From positions 1-37,581 of the forward strand of contig NZ_JAGGNW010000036.1 in the NCBI RefSeq assembly GCF_018614875.1: a stretch of 37,581 nucleotides of DNA. Reading direction: 5' to 3'. The number at the start of each line of letters is the position of its first letter. The stretch's first letter is position 1. The notes beneath the pieces are model-generated. The model was not told where the DNA came from. It did not search any database and saw nothing but the letters and a program-made list of their open reading frames with translations. A program made the translations under genes and the position numbers. This stretch comes from Variovorax paradoxus (GTDB taxonomy: Bacteria; Pseudomonadota; Gammaproteobacteria; Burkholderiales; Burkholderiaceae_C). Positions 24,416-32,199 of this stretch are shown here, piece by piece.

Positions 24416-27163
24416 ATGTTCAGCAGACTTGACTTCAAGCGTCTGTTGATTGCGCTGCCAATCGGACTTGTGATCGCGAACGCCGCCCTGGCGGCTGATC
24501 GGCCTGCGAACCCTGCCGATTGGCCCGCGCTGAAGGATGTGTACAAGAACTACTTCCTGATCGGCAGCACCAATCTTGACGCGCGCAACTTCGGCTCCGA
24601 CGTGGTGCCGGGTGAAAATTCGGTCGCCGCCATGACCTTGAAACACTTCAATGCGGTGACGCCCAGCAACGCGATGAAGCCCGATTTCTGGAATGGGGGG
24701 ATGAGCAATCCAACCCCCGATTTCCTTACCAATCTGACCTCGGGCATCAACGCTGACATCAGTGCGGCCAATGCGCGCGGCGTCAAGGTTACGGGGCACG
24801 TGCTGCTCTGGCACAACCAGTCGGCCCAATGGCCCGCCCCCAACGTCCTGACTTCGACTGGCGGATGGGAAACGCCGTGGGACTACGCAACGGCGAAGAC
24901 GGGTTTGGAGCATTACGTCCGGACCGTGGCCGGCCATTTCGATCGGGAACCCTTCAAGGCCTACGCCTGGGACGTCGTCAACGAAGCGTTCAAAGACAAC
25001 CCCGACAACCCCGCCGACTGGAGGAACGCCCTCCGATCCGGTTACAGCCCCGAGGAGCGGCCGTCCCGATGGGCCCAAGCCTATTCCAAGGGTGGGAAAA
25101 GCTGGGACTACATGTATGACGCTTTCTATTACGCGCGCCAAAACACGACGGCGATCCTGAACTACAACGACTTCAACGATAACGAGCGAGCCTCGAAGGC
25201 CGCGGCGATCACCGCGATGGTCAAGGAATTCAATGAACGGTACGCGGCCGAATCGGCTGCAGGCAGAGGGCGGATACTTCTGGATGCCAAGGGGAAACCC
25301 AGGCCGCTGATCGACGTCATCGGCACGCAGGGGCATTGGGACATGAGGCTCAACCTGGACGCCTTCGAAAGGACCATCAAGACCTATCTCGAAACCGGGG
25401 CGAATGTCGATCTGACCGAGCTGGATCTCGCGCCGACCCTGGGCCTGGACAAAGGCCAGCGGATTCAGAATGGCCCTGAAATGGAGGCCCTGTTCATGGA
25501 GCAGGGCATCCAGTACGCGAAACTTTTCAGCCTGCTCAAGGAGTACGCCGCCGGCCCGGGAGGTCGTCACCCTGAGTACAAGGGGGGCGTGCACCGGCTT
25601 ACCTGGTGGGGGATGACGGACCCGGGCTATCACACCAATGGGTATCCGTGGTCTGGAGTCGGCCGACCGAAGGAGGCGTACTGGGCCACGACGAACCCGG
25701 AGCAGTACCTCATCGAAGCGGGTTTGCCGCCGAACGGGGTCACCGCGACCTTCAGCTATGGCGGAGAAACCTTCAAGGCCAGGACTTGGGGCGGCAAGAC
25801 CGCTCAGGCGATGCTCGACATCAACGTGTCGGTCGAAACGAAGAACGTCGTTTTCACCGCTGCCAACGTCTCCCTGCCCTCGGGGTTTGCCGTTGAGAGC
25901 ATGAAGTTCAACCCGCCCGACTGCGCTGTGGTTCCCGGCAAACCCTGCCATGTCACGGTGACCGCGAGGGGGGCCGCACCGGCAACTGCCTATGCGGAGA
26001 ACACGGCGACGTTCGTACTGTCCTTTGGAAAGATGACCGTCGGGTGGATGGATGCCGCCAATGCACTGGAGGCACCCTTGTCCTATGCGGAAGTTCGCTT
26101 CAGTGACGGCGTAACCCCCTTCAAACAGTACAAGACCTCCTATGGGAGCGACGGCATGGCGAGAGCGTCCGGTGTCGTGGAAACGAAGGCGGTGCCGAAA
26201 CATGGTCGCAACACGCTCGTCCTGTCATCGCAGGACCCGGTCGCCAACCCGTTCGGACTGCGGTTGCACAAGCATGCGGCGACGGAAAAAGCCTGGCGAC
26301 TCGTCACGAGAATCGAACCCGGGAGGACGTACATGGTCGTGTCCGGGGAGTCGGATTTCAACGGACAGACACAGGCCGCTGCGTTGACCAACCGAAGCAA
26401 GCCCGCGACGACGGCCTCGCCCGAATCGCTGTCGCGCACGCCTGTCATCGTCCGTGGCGACATGCTTCTGCCATTGCCCAATGTGAATGCGCCCGCGAGT
26501 GAGCCCGCTCTGGCGCAGGACAACCTCAAGTTCGTCTTCGAAGAAGCGAAGAGTCCTGCCGCAGGACCCTACGCCGCTCAGGAAGGGCACACGATGCAGA
26601 GCTTCATCCATGGCAGCAATGCGTACCCGCATGTCGTGTTCAGAGGCAATGGCGCGAATGGCACCGTCGTGGCGGGTCGGCATTCGCTGATCTCGCGACA
26701 GACGAACGGCCAGGAGGGTTCGCAGATCGCTGAGAGAGCGCTGGATCAGGCGGTCTGGTTCAACACGCCCATCGACCCGAAGACCGGCGAGATGAAGATG
26801 TTCCTGTACACCGACAAGGACGGTGTCAAACAACACTACGTTCTGAAGGAAGTGGGCGATGGCGAGACGCCGAACAGGGACGCCGGGAACGCCATCAGTC
26901 AGCGGCAGGCGTCCGTTGGCGGGTTCGTCGCCATGCAGGCGGAGAGTCCCAAGGAGGGGACGAGTGTCAAGCTCTACGCCTACGACATCGAGTCCTACGC
27001 GTCGAACAATGAGCCGCCGCCGCCGACGACGGAGCCCCCTCCGCCGGTGATGCCGATCGCCTTCCCATTCAGCAGACGCGGCGGATCGTTCGATGCGGGC
27101 GACCTCGCCCTGGTGCTGGCCGGCCTCGCGGCGCTTGCGCTCGCCCGCCGCCGCCGGTCCTGA
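24416..27163 (+). CDS. Secreted GH10 endo-1,4-beta-xylanase with GlyGly-CTERM sorting signal
   Basis: In this 915-residue protein residues 1-26 are a signal peptide (FKRLLIALPIGLVIANAALA then A). The GH10 catalytic domain spans about 35-435: HVLLWHNQ (128-135), acid/base E190 in WDVVNEAF, nucleophile E335 in VDLTELDL, and the substrate tryptophans in LTWWGMTDP. About 440-860 holds beta-rich accessory modules of unknown type. A proline-rich linker (866-878) leads to RRGGSFDAGDLALVLAGLAA and a tail of RRRRS. This Gly-Gly-Ser, transmembrane, poly-Arg ending is the GlyGly-CTERM signal known to be processed by rhombosortase. The protein should cut xylan chains outside the cell and feed xylose pathways like that of the XylX gene upstream. 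Start chosen for AGGAGG nine bases before the ATG. Confidence 0.95.
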   Translation: MFSRLDFKRLLIALPIGLVIANAALAADRPANPADWPALKDVYKNYFLIGSTNLDARNFGSDVVPGENSVAAMTLKHFNAVTPSNAMKPDFWNGGMSNPTPDFLTNLTSGINADISAANARGVKVTGHVLLWHNQSAQWPAPNVLTSTGGWETPWDYATAKTGLEHYVRTVAGHFDREPFKAYAWDVVNEAFKDNPDNPADWRNALRSGYSPEERPSRWAQAYSKGGKSWDYMYDAFYYARQNTTAILNYNDFNDNERASKAAAITAMVKEFNERYAAESAAGRGRILLDAKGKPRPLIDVIGTQGHWDMRLNLDAFERTIKTYLETGANVDLTELDLAPTLGLDKGQRIQNGPEMEALFMEQGIQYAKLFSLLKEYAAGPGGRHPEYKGGVHRLTWWGMTDPGYHTNGYPWSGVGRPKEAYWATTNPEQYLIEAGLPPNGVTATFSYGGETFKARTWGGKTAQAMLDINVSVETKNVVFTAANVSLPSGFAVESMKFNPPDCAVVPGKPCHVTVTARGAAPATAYAENTATFVLSFGKMTVGWMDAANALEAPLSYAEVRFSDGVTPFKQYKTSYGSDGMARASGVVETKAVPKHGRNTLVLSSQDPVANPFGLRLHKHAATEKAWRLVTRIEPGRTYMVVSGESDFNGQTQAAALTNRSKPATTASPESLSRTPVIVRGDMLLPLPNVNAPASEPALAQDNLKFVFEEAKSPAAGPYAAQEGHTMQSFIHGSNAYPHVVFRGNGANGTVVAGRHSLISRQTNGQEGSQIAERALDQAVWFNTPIDPKTGEMKMFLYTDKDGVKQHYVLKEVGDGETPNRDAGNAISQRQASVGGFVAMQAESPKEGTSVKLYAYDIESYASNNEPPPPTTEPPPPVMPIAFPFSRRGGSFDAGDLALVLAGLAALALARRRRS

Positions 27164-27174
27164 AGTGGTGAAGC

Positions 27175-27201
27175 CGGCGCCGGGGTCAGGCCTCGGCGCC
27201 G
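27175..27201. terminator. Hairpin between convergent xylanase and rhombosortase genes
   Basis: CGGCGCCG at 27175-27182 and again at 27194-27201 (each self-complementary, so they pair) has an 11-nt loop. It sits in the 22-bp gap between the two convergent stop codons and extends into the rhombosortase end. It may terminate both transcripts, although no T-run is present. Confidence 0.4.
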
Positions 27202-27797
27202 TCTCGGGCCCGCCGCAAGTGCGACCACGCACCTTGCCAGAGGCAGAGCACCAGTGCGCTCAGCGCACCGTACAGGTGCGCCTCGACCATTACCTCGCCG
27301 CCGATCAGCGCACGCTGCGCGTCCGAAGGCGGATAGAACATCTGCCAGCTGATGCGTGCGATGACGGCCACCAGGACGATCCAGGCCACGCGGTCGCCGC
27401 GCCAGGCGCGCGGCGCCAGCACCCAGATGAACAGCCCGTAGAGCACGCCCGAGAGGCCCGCGTAGTTCGTGGCTTGGGGCGATGCAGCCACCAGCAGAAT
27501 CCCCACGCCGAGGGCCAGCACAACGATCGCGGCGGCCCAGGCACACCAGCTGCGAGTGCCTGCCGCGAACGCGGCGCACAGCGCCAGCCCGCCAGCGTTC
27601 ATCAGGCAGTGCGCCCAGCCGAGATGCACCGCATGCGCCGAAAGCAGGCGCCAGTACTGTCCGCCGAGCACGGCCGCGCGTTCGTAGCGCAGCGCTTCGT
27701 ACACCGGCTCACCACCCGTCTGCAAGGCCAGCACGAAGCAGGCGAGCGCGACGGGAATGAGCCAATTGGCGAAGGACCGAAGTGGGAGAGGTTGCAC
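27186..27797 (-). CDS. rrtA: Rhombosortase (rhomboid-family GlyGly-CTERM serine protease)
   Basis: This 203-residue integral membrane protein has about six hydrophobic segments. Serine-protease dyad: S116 in NYAGLSGVLYGLFI and H174 in VEAHLYGALSAL. HLGWAHCLMNAGG (58-70) is the conserved rhomboid HxxxxHxxxN region. Small size and these motifs match rhombosortase (family knowledge: partner of GlyGly-CTERM proteins). It should cut the C-terminal anchor of the adjacent xylanase in the inner membrane. The start is a GTG at 27797 with no clear Shine-Dalgarno; an in-frame stop lies about 60 bp upstream and no ATG lies between. A generic rhomboid protease is the alternative. Confidence 0.9.
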   Translation of the reverse strand: MQPLPLRSFANWLIPVALACFVLALQTGGEPVYEALRYERAAVLGGQYWRLLSAHAVHLGWAHCLMNAGGLALCAAFAAGTRSWCAWAAAIVVLALGVGILLVAASPQATNYAGLSGVLYGLFIWVLAPRAWRGDRVAWIVLVAVIARISWQMFYPPSDAQRALIGGEVMVEAHLYGALSALVLCLWQGAWSHLRRARDGAEA

Positions 27798-28140
27798 GGG
27801 GCGCGGCCCATTCAGAGATTCGGGTAATTTGCCGTGAGGCAGGATTGAAGGTACTCGGTGAATGCCTTGTTATGGCGGAATTGTGCCGTTGGCTTGCCCC
27901 GGCTGCCAGCGCTCCAGTTGAGCGCTCGATAGGCGAATTTTTCCTTGTGACAAGACAACCCTCAAAATCACTTGCGATATCTTCGATTGAACGCTTGTCA
28001 CATCGAAACCAGTCCCGAATTTCCTCACGGCCTCGAGCGAGTTCGGCAACATCGAGCGTGTTCTCCGATACCCATCGTCCAGGCGACGAGCGACTGAAAC
28101 AGGTCGAACTTGCGACTTCGCGAAAGAACCAGGCTGTCAT
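27709..28140 (-). CDS. Hypothetical protein, doubtful
   Basis: GGAGG stands about eight bases before ATG 28140. The first ~65 residues (MTAWFFREVASSTCFSRSSP, then SENTLDVAELARGREEIRDW) look like protein. The remainder is Ser/Arg/Ala-rich and overlaps the rhombosortase start in another frame, so the gene may be truncated near 27950. The opposite strand is also open. No family recognised; base composition is less GC-rich than its neighbours. Confidence 0.3.
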   Translation of the reverse strand: MTAWFFREVASSTCFSRSSPGRWVSENTLDVAELARGREEIRDWFRCDKRSIEDIASDFEGCLVTRKNSPIERSTGALAAGASQRHNSAITRHSPSTFNPASRQITRISEWAAPRATSPTSVLRQLAHSRRARLLRAGLADGW

Positions 28141-28411
28141 CCGTACGACCTCCACCGCCCCGCGAAAGTCCTCGGCCGCATTAACTTGCACTGCTCTCAC
28201 TCGCGCTTTTGTTGGTCCTCGGGTCCAACGACTGCTTGGTGCCAGACAGCGTGAGTTGGGCATCCGGCTGCCAGCGACTGCAACCGCTGCGTACCTGTCA
28301 CTCGGAAAGGCCGGAATGCCGCCAGATGCACCGAGCATCCATCGCCTGCGGCACATGCCCCACTGTGAGCGTCCATCCGTCCCACCTTGACTTGAGGTCC
28401 GGGATCCTCAA
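28141..28411. repeat. Gap with a diverged interspersed-repeat core
   Basis: GCAACCGCTGCGTACCTG at 28280-28297 matches the core at 443-460 with one mismatch and that at 14284-14301 with one mismatch. No gene was recognised in the gap. Confidence 0.45.
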
Positions 28412-28930
28412 TCAAGCCGATGAGGTTTGATTTCCGACGAAGGCAACGCACTCCACGAGGTTGAGAACGGCGAGGAGCAGGAATTTCTCGGCATCGCTCC
28501 GAACACCCAGCAGGTCGTGCTCGCCCAAGTGACCATAGGCGAATGCGAGCAAGTAGCGCTCGGCGTGCTCCTCGCAGAACTGCTCCACGACCGGGTCCGC
28601 CAGCTCGGCCGGCAGCCCTTCATTGAACCGCAGCCGTGCCGTCAATCGTTGCAGGCACGACTCCTGAACATCCTCGGAGATGAGGGGCCATGCATGCCCG
28701 CTGCGCTTCATCGCCTGGAACGCAACCAGCAGTACGTGCAATGGCACGTCGAGCTGCTGCATGCTTACCCCCATGCGCGGAAGCACGAGGATCGAGCCGA
28801 GCAGGCTGGGTTGTTGCACGAAGATTTCGTCGGCCAGTTGAACCTTATGAGCCGAGGTCATGGCGTTGACGTCGATGGTCGCCTGCACCATCACTGCCTG
28901 GGTAAGCAATCCGATCTCCCGTGAGCGCAT
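28412..28930 (-). CDS. Conserved hypothetical protein next to IS66 remnant
   Basis: This 172-residue protein begins MRSREIGLLTQAVMVQATID. It is largely helical and Leu-rich (LPRMGVSMQQLDVPLHVLLV, LQRLTARLRFNEGLPAELAD, FAYGHLGEHDLLGVRSDAEKF) with no signal peptide. Codon use is normal and the frame is uninterrupted, so it looks real. The start at 28930 is preferred over an open extension to 29068, which runs into the transposase remnant. Function unknown; its position directly downstream of the IS66 C-terminus suggests it may be a passenger or the insertion neighbour. Confidence 0.65.
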   Translation of the reverse strand: MRSREIGLLTQAVMVQATIDVNAMTSAHKVQLADEIFVQQPSLLGSILVLPRMGVSMQQLDVPLHVLLVAFQAMKRSGHAWPLISEDVQESCLQRLTARLRFNEGLPAELADPVVEQFCEEHAERYLLAFAYGHLGEHDLLGVRSDAEKFLLLAVLNLVECVAFVGNQTSSA

Positions 28931-28952
28931 GTGCGTCGAGTTTACGAGTTGG

Positions 28953-29180
28953 TCAGCGTGCCGCCGATGGCTGCCAACGATGGGGCAGCAGTTCTTCGAT
29001 CCGGCTATTGAGTTGTGTCGGCAGTCGCGCAAGGACGAGGCGCAGGTATGCCCAAGGCTCATGCCCATTGAGCCGTGCCGACTGCACGAGGCTCATCACG
29101 ATCGCTGCGCGTTGACCGGCCAACTGGCTTCCTGCGAAAAGCCATGCACGGCGTCCCATTGCCCACGGTTTGATCTGCCG
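28953..29180 (-). pseudogene. IS66-family transposase (tnpC) C-terminal remnant
   Basis: An open frame on the minus strand reads QIKPWAMGRRAWLFAGSQLA, GQRAAIVMSLVQSARLNGHE, then LARLPTQLNSRIEELLPHRW and stops at 28953. This is the IS66 transposase C-terminal block (the same region as in the remnant at 18323), about 75 residues of some 510. The upstream part is lost at about 29180. Sequence differences show that it is a different IS66 element from the other remnant. Confidence 0.8.
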
Positions 29181-29390
29181 GTGAGCGTGTCCGGCAAGGT
29201 GGCCGCTCAATCAAAAAATCAACATGAAGACCATTTCTATTCTCGTCGCTACCCCCGCTGCGCCGTCGGCGTGCGCAGACTGGAAAGCACGTGGTTCCCC
29301 CTGCAGCAAATCGGAGCGCCGACGTAGACAAGATAGGCACCTCCAGCGCATACTGAAAAACAGCTTCCCTGGCACGAAAGGAATTCTGTC

Positions 29391-29600
29391 GTGTTCACAA
29401 CTGAAGTTCATTTGCCCGAACTCGCCTTATTGGCTGGGACCCGCGGCGCCTTGGGGGCGGGAGTCGGCCTGCTGCTCTCCGACAGGCTCAGTGAAGAGCA
29501 ACGCAAGAACATCGGATGGACGCTGGTGGTCGTTGGCGTGCTGACCACAATCCCGCTCGCGGCCGTGCTGTTCGGCCGCCGCCGACGAAGCGACGCCTGA
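29391..29600 (+). CDS. Small membrane protein
   Basis: A GTG start behind AAGGAA gives 69 residues: an N-terminal region with ALLAGTRGALGAGVGLLLSD, a charged stretch RLSEEQRKNIG, one clear transmembrane helix WTLVVVGVLTTIPLAAVLF, and a basic GRRRRSDA tail that would stay in the cytoplasm. It is similar to small uncharacterised inner-membrane proteins; no function can be given. Confidence 0.6.
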   Translation: MFTTEVHLPELALLAGTRGALGAGVGLLLSDRLSEEQRKNIGWTLVVVGVLTTIPLAAVLFGRRRRSDA

Positions 29601-29682
29601 CTCGGAGGCCTTCGCCGCCTTTGGCGCCCAGCCGGCGTCCATACTCATGGTTCGATGGTTCTTGCCGCGCTAGCCTGCAGTC

Positions 29683-29835
29683 GGCCGAGGCTGTGTGAAA
29701 ACTCACCGTGCCGCGGGTCATATCACAAGTTGAGCTCTCAGATCGAGCCAGGATCGACGATCGAGGGCGAGGGGAGGGGAGGGTTTGAGCACCCCTGAAA
29801 ACACGCGCATCGCGAGTTTTCACACAGCCTCGGCC
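29683..29835. mobile_element. MITE-like element with perfect 22-bp terminal inverted repeats
   Basis: 29683-29704 and 29814-29835 are perfect inverted repeats; their inner 16 bases read GGCTGTGTGAAAACTC. Between them are only 109 bp with no transposase. If the element proper begins at GGCTGTG (29689-29829), the flanks both read TCGGCC, a possible target duplication. It may be a MITE or the two ends of an IS left after internal deletion. Confidence 0.7.
29765..29783 (+). other. G-quadruplex-forming motif
   Basis: Four G-runs of 3, 4, 4 and 3 bases separated by loops of 3, 1 and 1 bases on the plus strand, inside the inverted-repeat element. This meets the usual G3+N1-7 definition. Confidence 0.6.
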
Positions 29836-29884
29836 AGAATCCGCCATTCGCGTCCAGACCAAAAATCACTCCCAACCCAAACTG

Positions 29885-30505
29885 ATGTCCAAGCACTTCG
29901 CCGAGAGCGGCTACGTAATCACCGGCGCTTCAGGGGCCGGAAAATCCACCCTCCTGGCGGCATTGAGCGACCTTGGATATGCCACGGTCCCAGAAGCTGC
30001 GTTCGCCATCTTGCGCGAGCAACAGGAGCGCAACGGCAGCATTCTTCCTTGGGTGAATCGCCCAGCATTCATGGAAGAAGTCCTTGAGCGGAACATCTGC
30101 AACTATCGTGATGCTCAATCGTTGAGGGCGCCCGTCTTCTTTGACCGAGGCGTTCCTGAATGCTTGGCTTGGTTTCAGCTGTCGGGCTTGACCTTGGAGC
30201 CTCGTCATTTGGCCGCGCCAGCTCAGTACCGCTATGCCCCAATGGTGTTTGTGGCGGAGCCATGGCCGGAGGTGTACGTTCAAAATGCTGAGCGCCGAGC
30301 AAGTTTCGAGCGGGCAACTCGCTCCTATGCACCAACAGTCGCTGCCTATGTAGAGGCGGGGTATTCGACCTGTGTTCTTCCAAAGGTGTCTGTGCAGGCG
30401 CGCGTGGCGTTCGTCCTCGAACAAGTGGCGAACATGATGTCAGGCCACAGTCGGCCGGGACCGGTCGTTCGTCCGACGGTGTGCCCTCAGGCCAGTGGGA
30501 GCTGA
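29885..30505 (+). CDS. AAA-family ATPase (NadR/AAA_28-like)
   Basis: This 206-residue protein has a P-loop GASGAGKST at residues 14-22, then GYATVPEAAFAILREQQERN and VFFDRGVPECLAWF, the Walker B-like DRG of the NadR/Ttd14 (AAA_28) NTPase group. These are small kinase-like NTPases, often of unknown substrate. No fused domain is present. The gene starts just after the inverted-repeat element, without a clear Shine-Dalgarno. Its last 19 bases overlap the convergent decarboxylase-like gene. Confidence 0.82.
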   Translation: MSKHFAESGYVITGASGAGKSTLLAALSDLGYATVPEAAFAILREQQERNGSILPWVNRPAFMEEVLERNICNYRDAQSLRAPVFFDRGVPECLAWFQLSGLTLEPRHLAAPAQYRYAPMVFVAEPWPEVYVQNAERRASFERATRSYAPTVAAYVEAGYSTCVLPKVSVQARVAFVLEQVANMMSGHSRPGPVVRPTVCPQASGS

Positions 30506-30879
30506 ATTCCTGACTCTGCGAAAACCTCCCGCACGACGGACAGTCCGTTCAGCGCCGCCGGAAAGCCCGCATAGACCGCCATCTGCATCACCACCTCGAC
30601 CACCTCCTCCGGTTTGCAGCCGACGTGCAATGCAGCATGCACGTGCACACGCAGTTGGGACGACGCATGGCCAAGTGCGCACAACGCCGCCACCGTCGCC
30701 AGTTCGCGTTCACGCAAGCCCAGCCCCTTCCGTGCGTAGATGTCGCCAAACGGGAATTCAAGCACATAGCGCGCGAAGTCCGGGAACGACTTCGCGAGCC
30801 CTTCGACCACCGCCACGCCCGCAGGGCCATCCACGGCAGTCAACATGCGCGAACCGCGTTCGTAACGTTCGGAGCTCAT
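30487..30879 (-). CDS. Carboxymuconolactone decarboxylase-family protein
   Basis: This 130-residue all-helical protein of the CMD/AhpD fold has FPDFARYVLEFPFGDIYARK, LRERELATVAALCALGHASS and QLRVHVHAALHVGCKPEEVV, then VVMQMAVYAGFPAALNGLSV, which is close to gamma-carboxymuconolactone decarboxylase. It lacks the CxxC of AhpD peroxidases. AAAGGAGGT lies just before the ATG, and the start overlaps the stop of the upstream beta-propeller fragment (ATGA), so they were one operon. It may act on a lactone or cyclic acid; the true substrate is unknown. Confidence 0.88.
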   Translation of the reverse strand: MSSERYERGSRMLTAVDGPAGVAVVEGLAKSFPDFARYVLEFPFGDIYARKGLGLRERELATVAALCALGHASSQLRVHVHAALHVGCKPEEVVEVVMQMAVYAGFPAALNGLSVVREVFAESGIQLPLA

Positions 30880-31308
30880 TGACCACCTCCTTTGCGGTAC
30901 CGCCGCACAGTGCCGTCGCCCCAGTTGCCCACGGCGACTTCCGAGCCGTCGGCGGACCGGGCCATGGCCACAGGGCTTCGGAGGTCTTGGATCACTGTCG
31001 AGGCTGAGCCGCTGCGGGTCACGCGCCATACCGAAGTGCCTGCATAGTCGGGCACCAGTACCGCGTCTGCCCCATCCGCCACGATGCCGACCGCTGGTGC
31101 ACCGATTTTTCTAGTCAGCTCACTCTGCGTGCCGTCGGGCCGAATCTCGACAACGCTGCCGGCAAAGTTCGAAACGATCAGCGTCCCATCAGCGAGTTCG
31201 ACCGCACCGACGGGTGTCGGAAGCCCATCCGCCAATACTCGCGTCGTGCCAGATGCGTCCGCCCGCAAGACCTGATTGAGGCCCCGGTCGGCAATGAGCA
31301 GGTTGCCG
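30876..31308 (-). pseudogene. SMP-30/NHL-like beta-propeller protein, N-terminally truncated
   Basis: Repeated blades are visible: NLLIADRGLNQVLRADASGT, DGTLIVSNFAGSVVEIRPDG, DAVLVPDYAGTSVWRVTRSG and GSEVAVGNWGDGTVRRYRKG. Such propellers are typical of SMP-30/gluconolactonase or Vgb-like proteins. The similarity stops at about 31308. Upstream the open frame continues only as an out-of-frame shadow of the ABC ATPase, so signal peptide and first blades are missing. The stop overlaps the CMD start. Confidence 0.65.
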
Positions 31309-31413
31309 TGAGCGGCTGGCGGAGGCGACCGCGCTGCATGTCGACGCGCACCGGCTGTCGCCGTTGTTCGCGATCGCGCTGGACCGCGGCCTGGCACGCG
31401 TCTGTGTCGAATG
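31309..31413 (+). pseudogene. Unassigned C-terminal fragment at a rearrangement junction
   Basis: On the plus strand ERLAEATALHVDAHRLSPLF and AIALDRGLARVCVE end at a stop. It reads as a genuine protein end, opposite in strand to its neighbours, without a start. Family not recognised. It lies exactly where the beta-propeller gene is cut. Confidence 0.3.
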
Positions 31414-31444
31414 ATTCGATCGGCTCCTTGCACGGGCCCGGGCA

Positions 31445-32197
31445 TCAGAAAACCTTGCTGAGGAACCTGCGGATCCGCGGGTCTGCGCTGCCGCCGAAGA
31501 ACTCGCCGGGCGGCGCGGCCTGCACGACGCGCCCGTCGTCCATGAACACGACCTTGTCCGCGACCGCCCGCGCGAAGCCCATTTCGTGGGTGATGCAGAT
31601 CATCGTCATGCCGTCGCGCGCCAGAAGGATCATGGTCTCGAGCACTTCCTTGACCATCTCCGGATCCAGCGCGGACGTGGCTTCGTCGAACAGCATGACC
31701 GACGGGTTCAGGCAGAGCGCCCGCGCGATGGCGACGCGCTGTTGCTGTCCGCCTGAGAGCTGCGCCGGGTAGGCCGATGCTTTGTCGGCGAGCCTGACCT
31801 TGCCGAGGTATTCGAGCGCGGTCTGTCGGGCTTCGTCCTTGGAGCGGCGTCGGACCCATCGCTGTGCCAAGGTGCAGTTCTGGAGCACGGTGAGGTGCGG
31901 AAAGAGATTGAATTGCTGGAACACCATGCCGATGTTGGCCCGGACCAGCTCGGCATGCCGCATCCGCGGCGAGACCACGACACCATTGACCGTCACGGTG
32001 CCGCTTCCGTAGCCCTCGAGTCCGCTGATGCACCGCGCGAGCGTCGATTTCCCCGATCCCGAGGGGCCGCACACCACCACGCGCTCACCGGCTGCAACGC
32101 TCAGATGGACGTCGCTGAGCACCTGGTGGGTCCCGAAATGCTTGGACAGCCCTGCGACCGAGACCATCGTGGCGACAGAGGAGGTGGCCATGTCCAT
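31445..32197 (-). CDS. Polar amino acid ABC transporter ATP-binding protein
   Basis: This 250-residue protein has Walker A GPSGSGKST (44-52), Q-loop VFQQFNLFPH, signature LSGGQQQRVAIARAL (about 147-161), Walker B VMLFDE (167-172) and H-loop H204 in ITHEMGFARAVADKV. This is the GlnQ/HisP-type PAAT ATPase. The start at 32197 has AGGTGG upstream and lies two bases after the stop of the preceding gene. It powers uptake with the two permeases and binding protein encoded upstream in the same operon. Confidence 0.95.
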   Translation of the reverse strand: MDMATSSVATMVSVAGLSKHFGTHQVLSDVHLSVAAGERVVVCGPSGSGKSTLARCISGLEGYGSGTVTVNGVVVSPRMRHAELVRANIGMVFQQFNLFPHLTVLQNCTLAQRWVRRRSKDEARQTALEYLGKVRLADKASAYPAQLSGGQQQRVAIARALCLNPSVMLFDEATSALDPEMVKEVLETMILLARDGMTMICITHEMGFARAVADKVVFMDDGRVVQAAPPGEFFGGSADPRIRRFLSKVF

Positions 32198-32199
32198 GC

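Noticed and set aside
22505..26203. A 1232-codon open frame on the minus strand
   Set aside because: It is antisense to the XylX-like and xylanase genes, has His/Gly/Arg-rich composition without domain structure, and is a GC-skew shadow.
27782..28390. A 202-codon plus-strand gene
   Set aside because: It overlaps the rhombosortase start and has a Ser/Arg-rich composition; the minus strand looks slightly more protein-like, though also weak.
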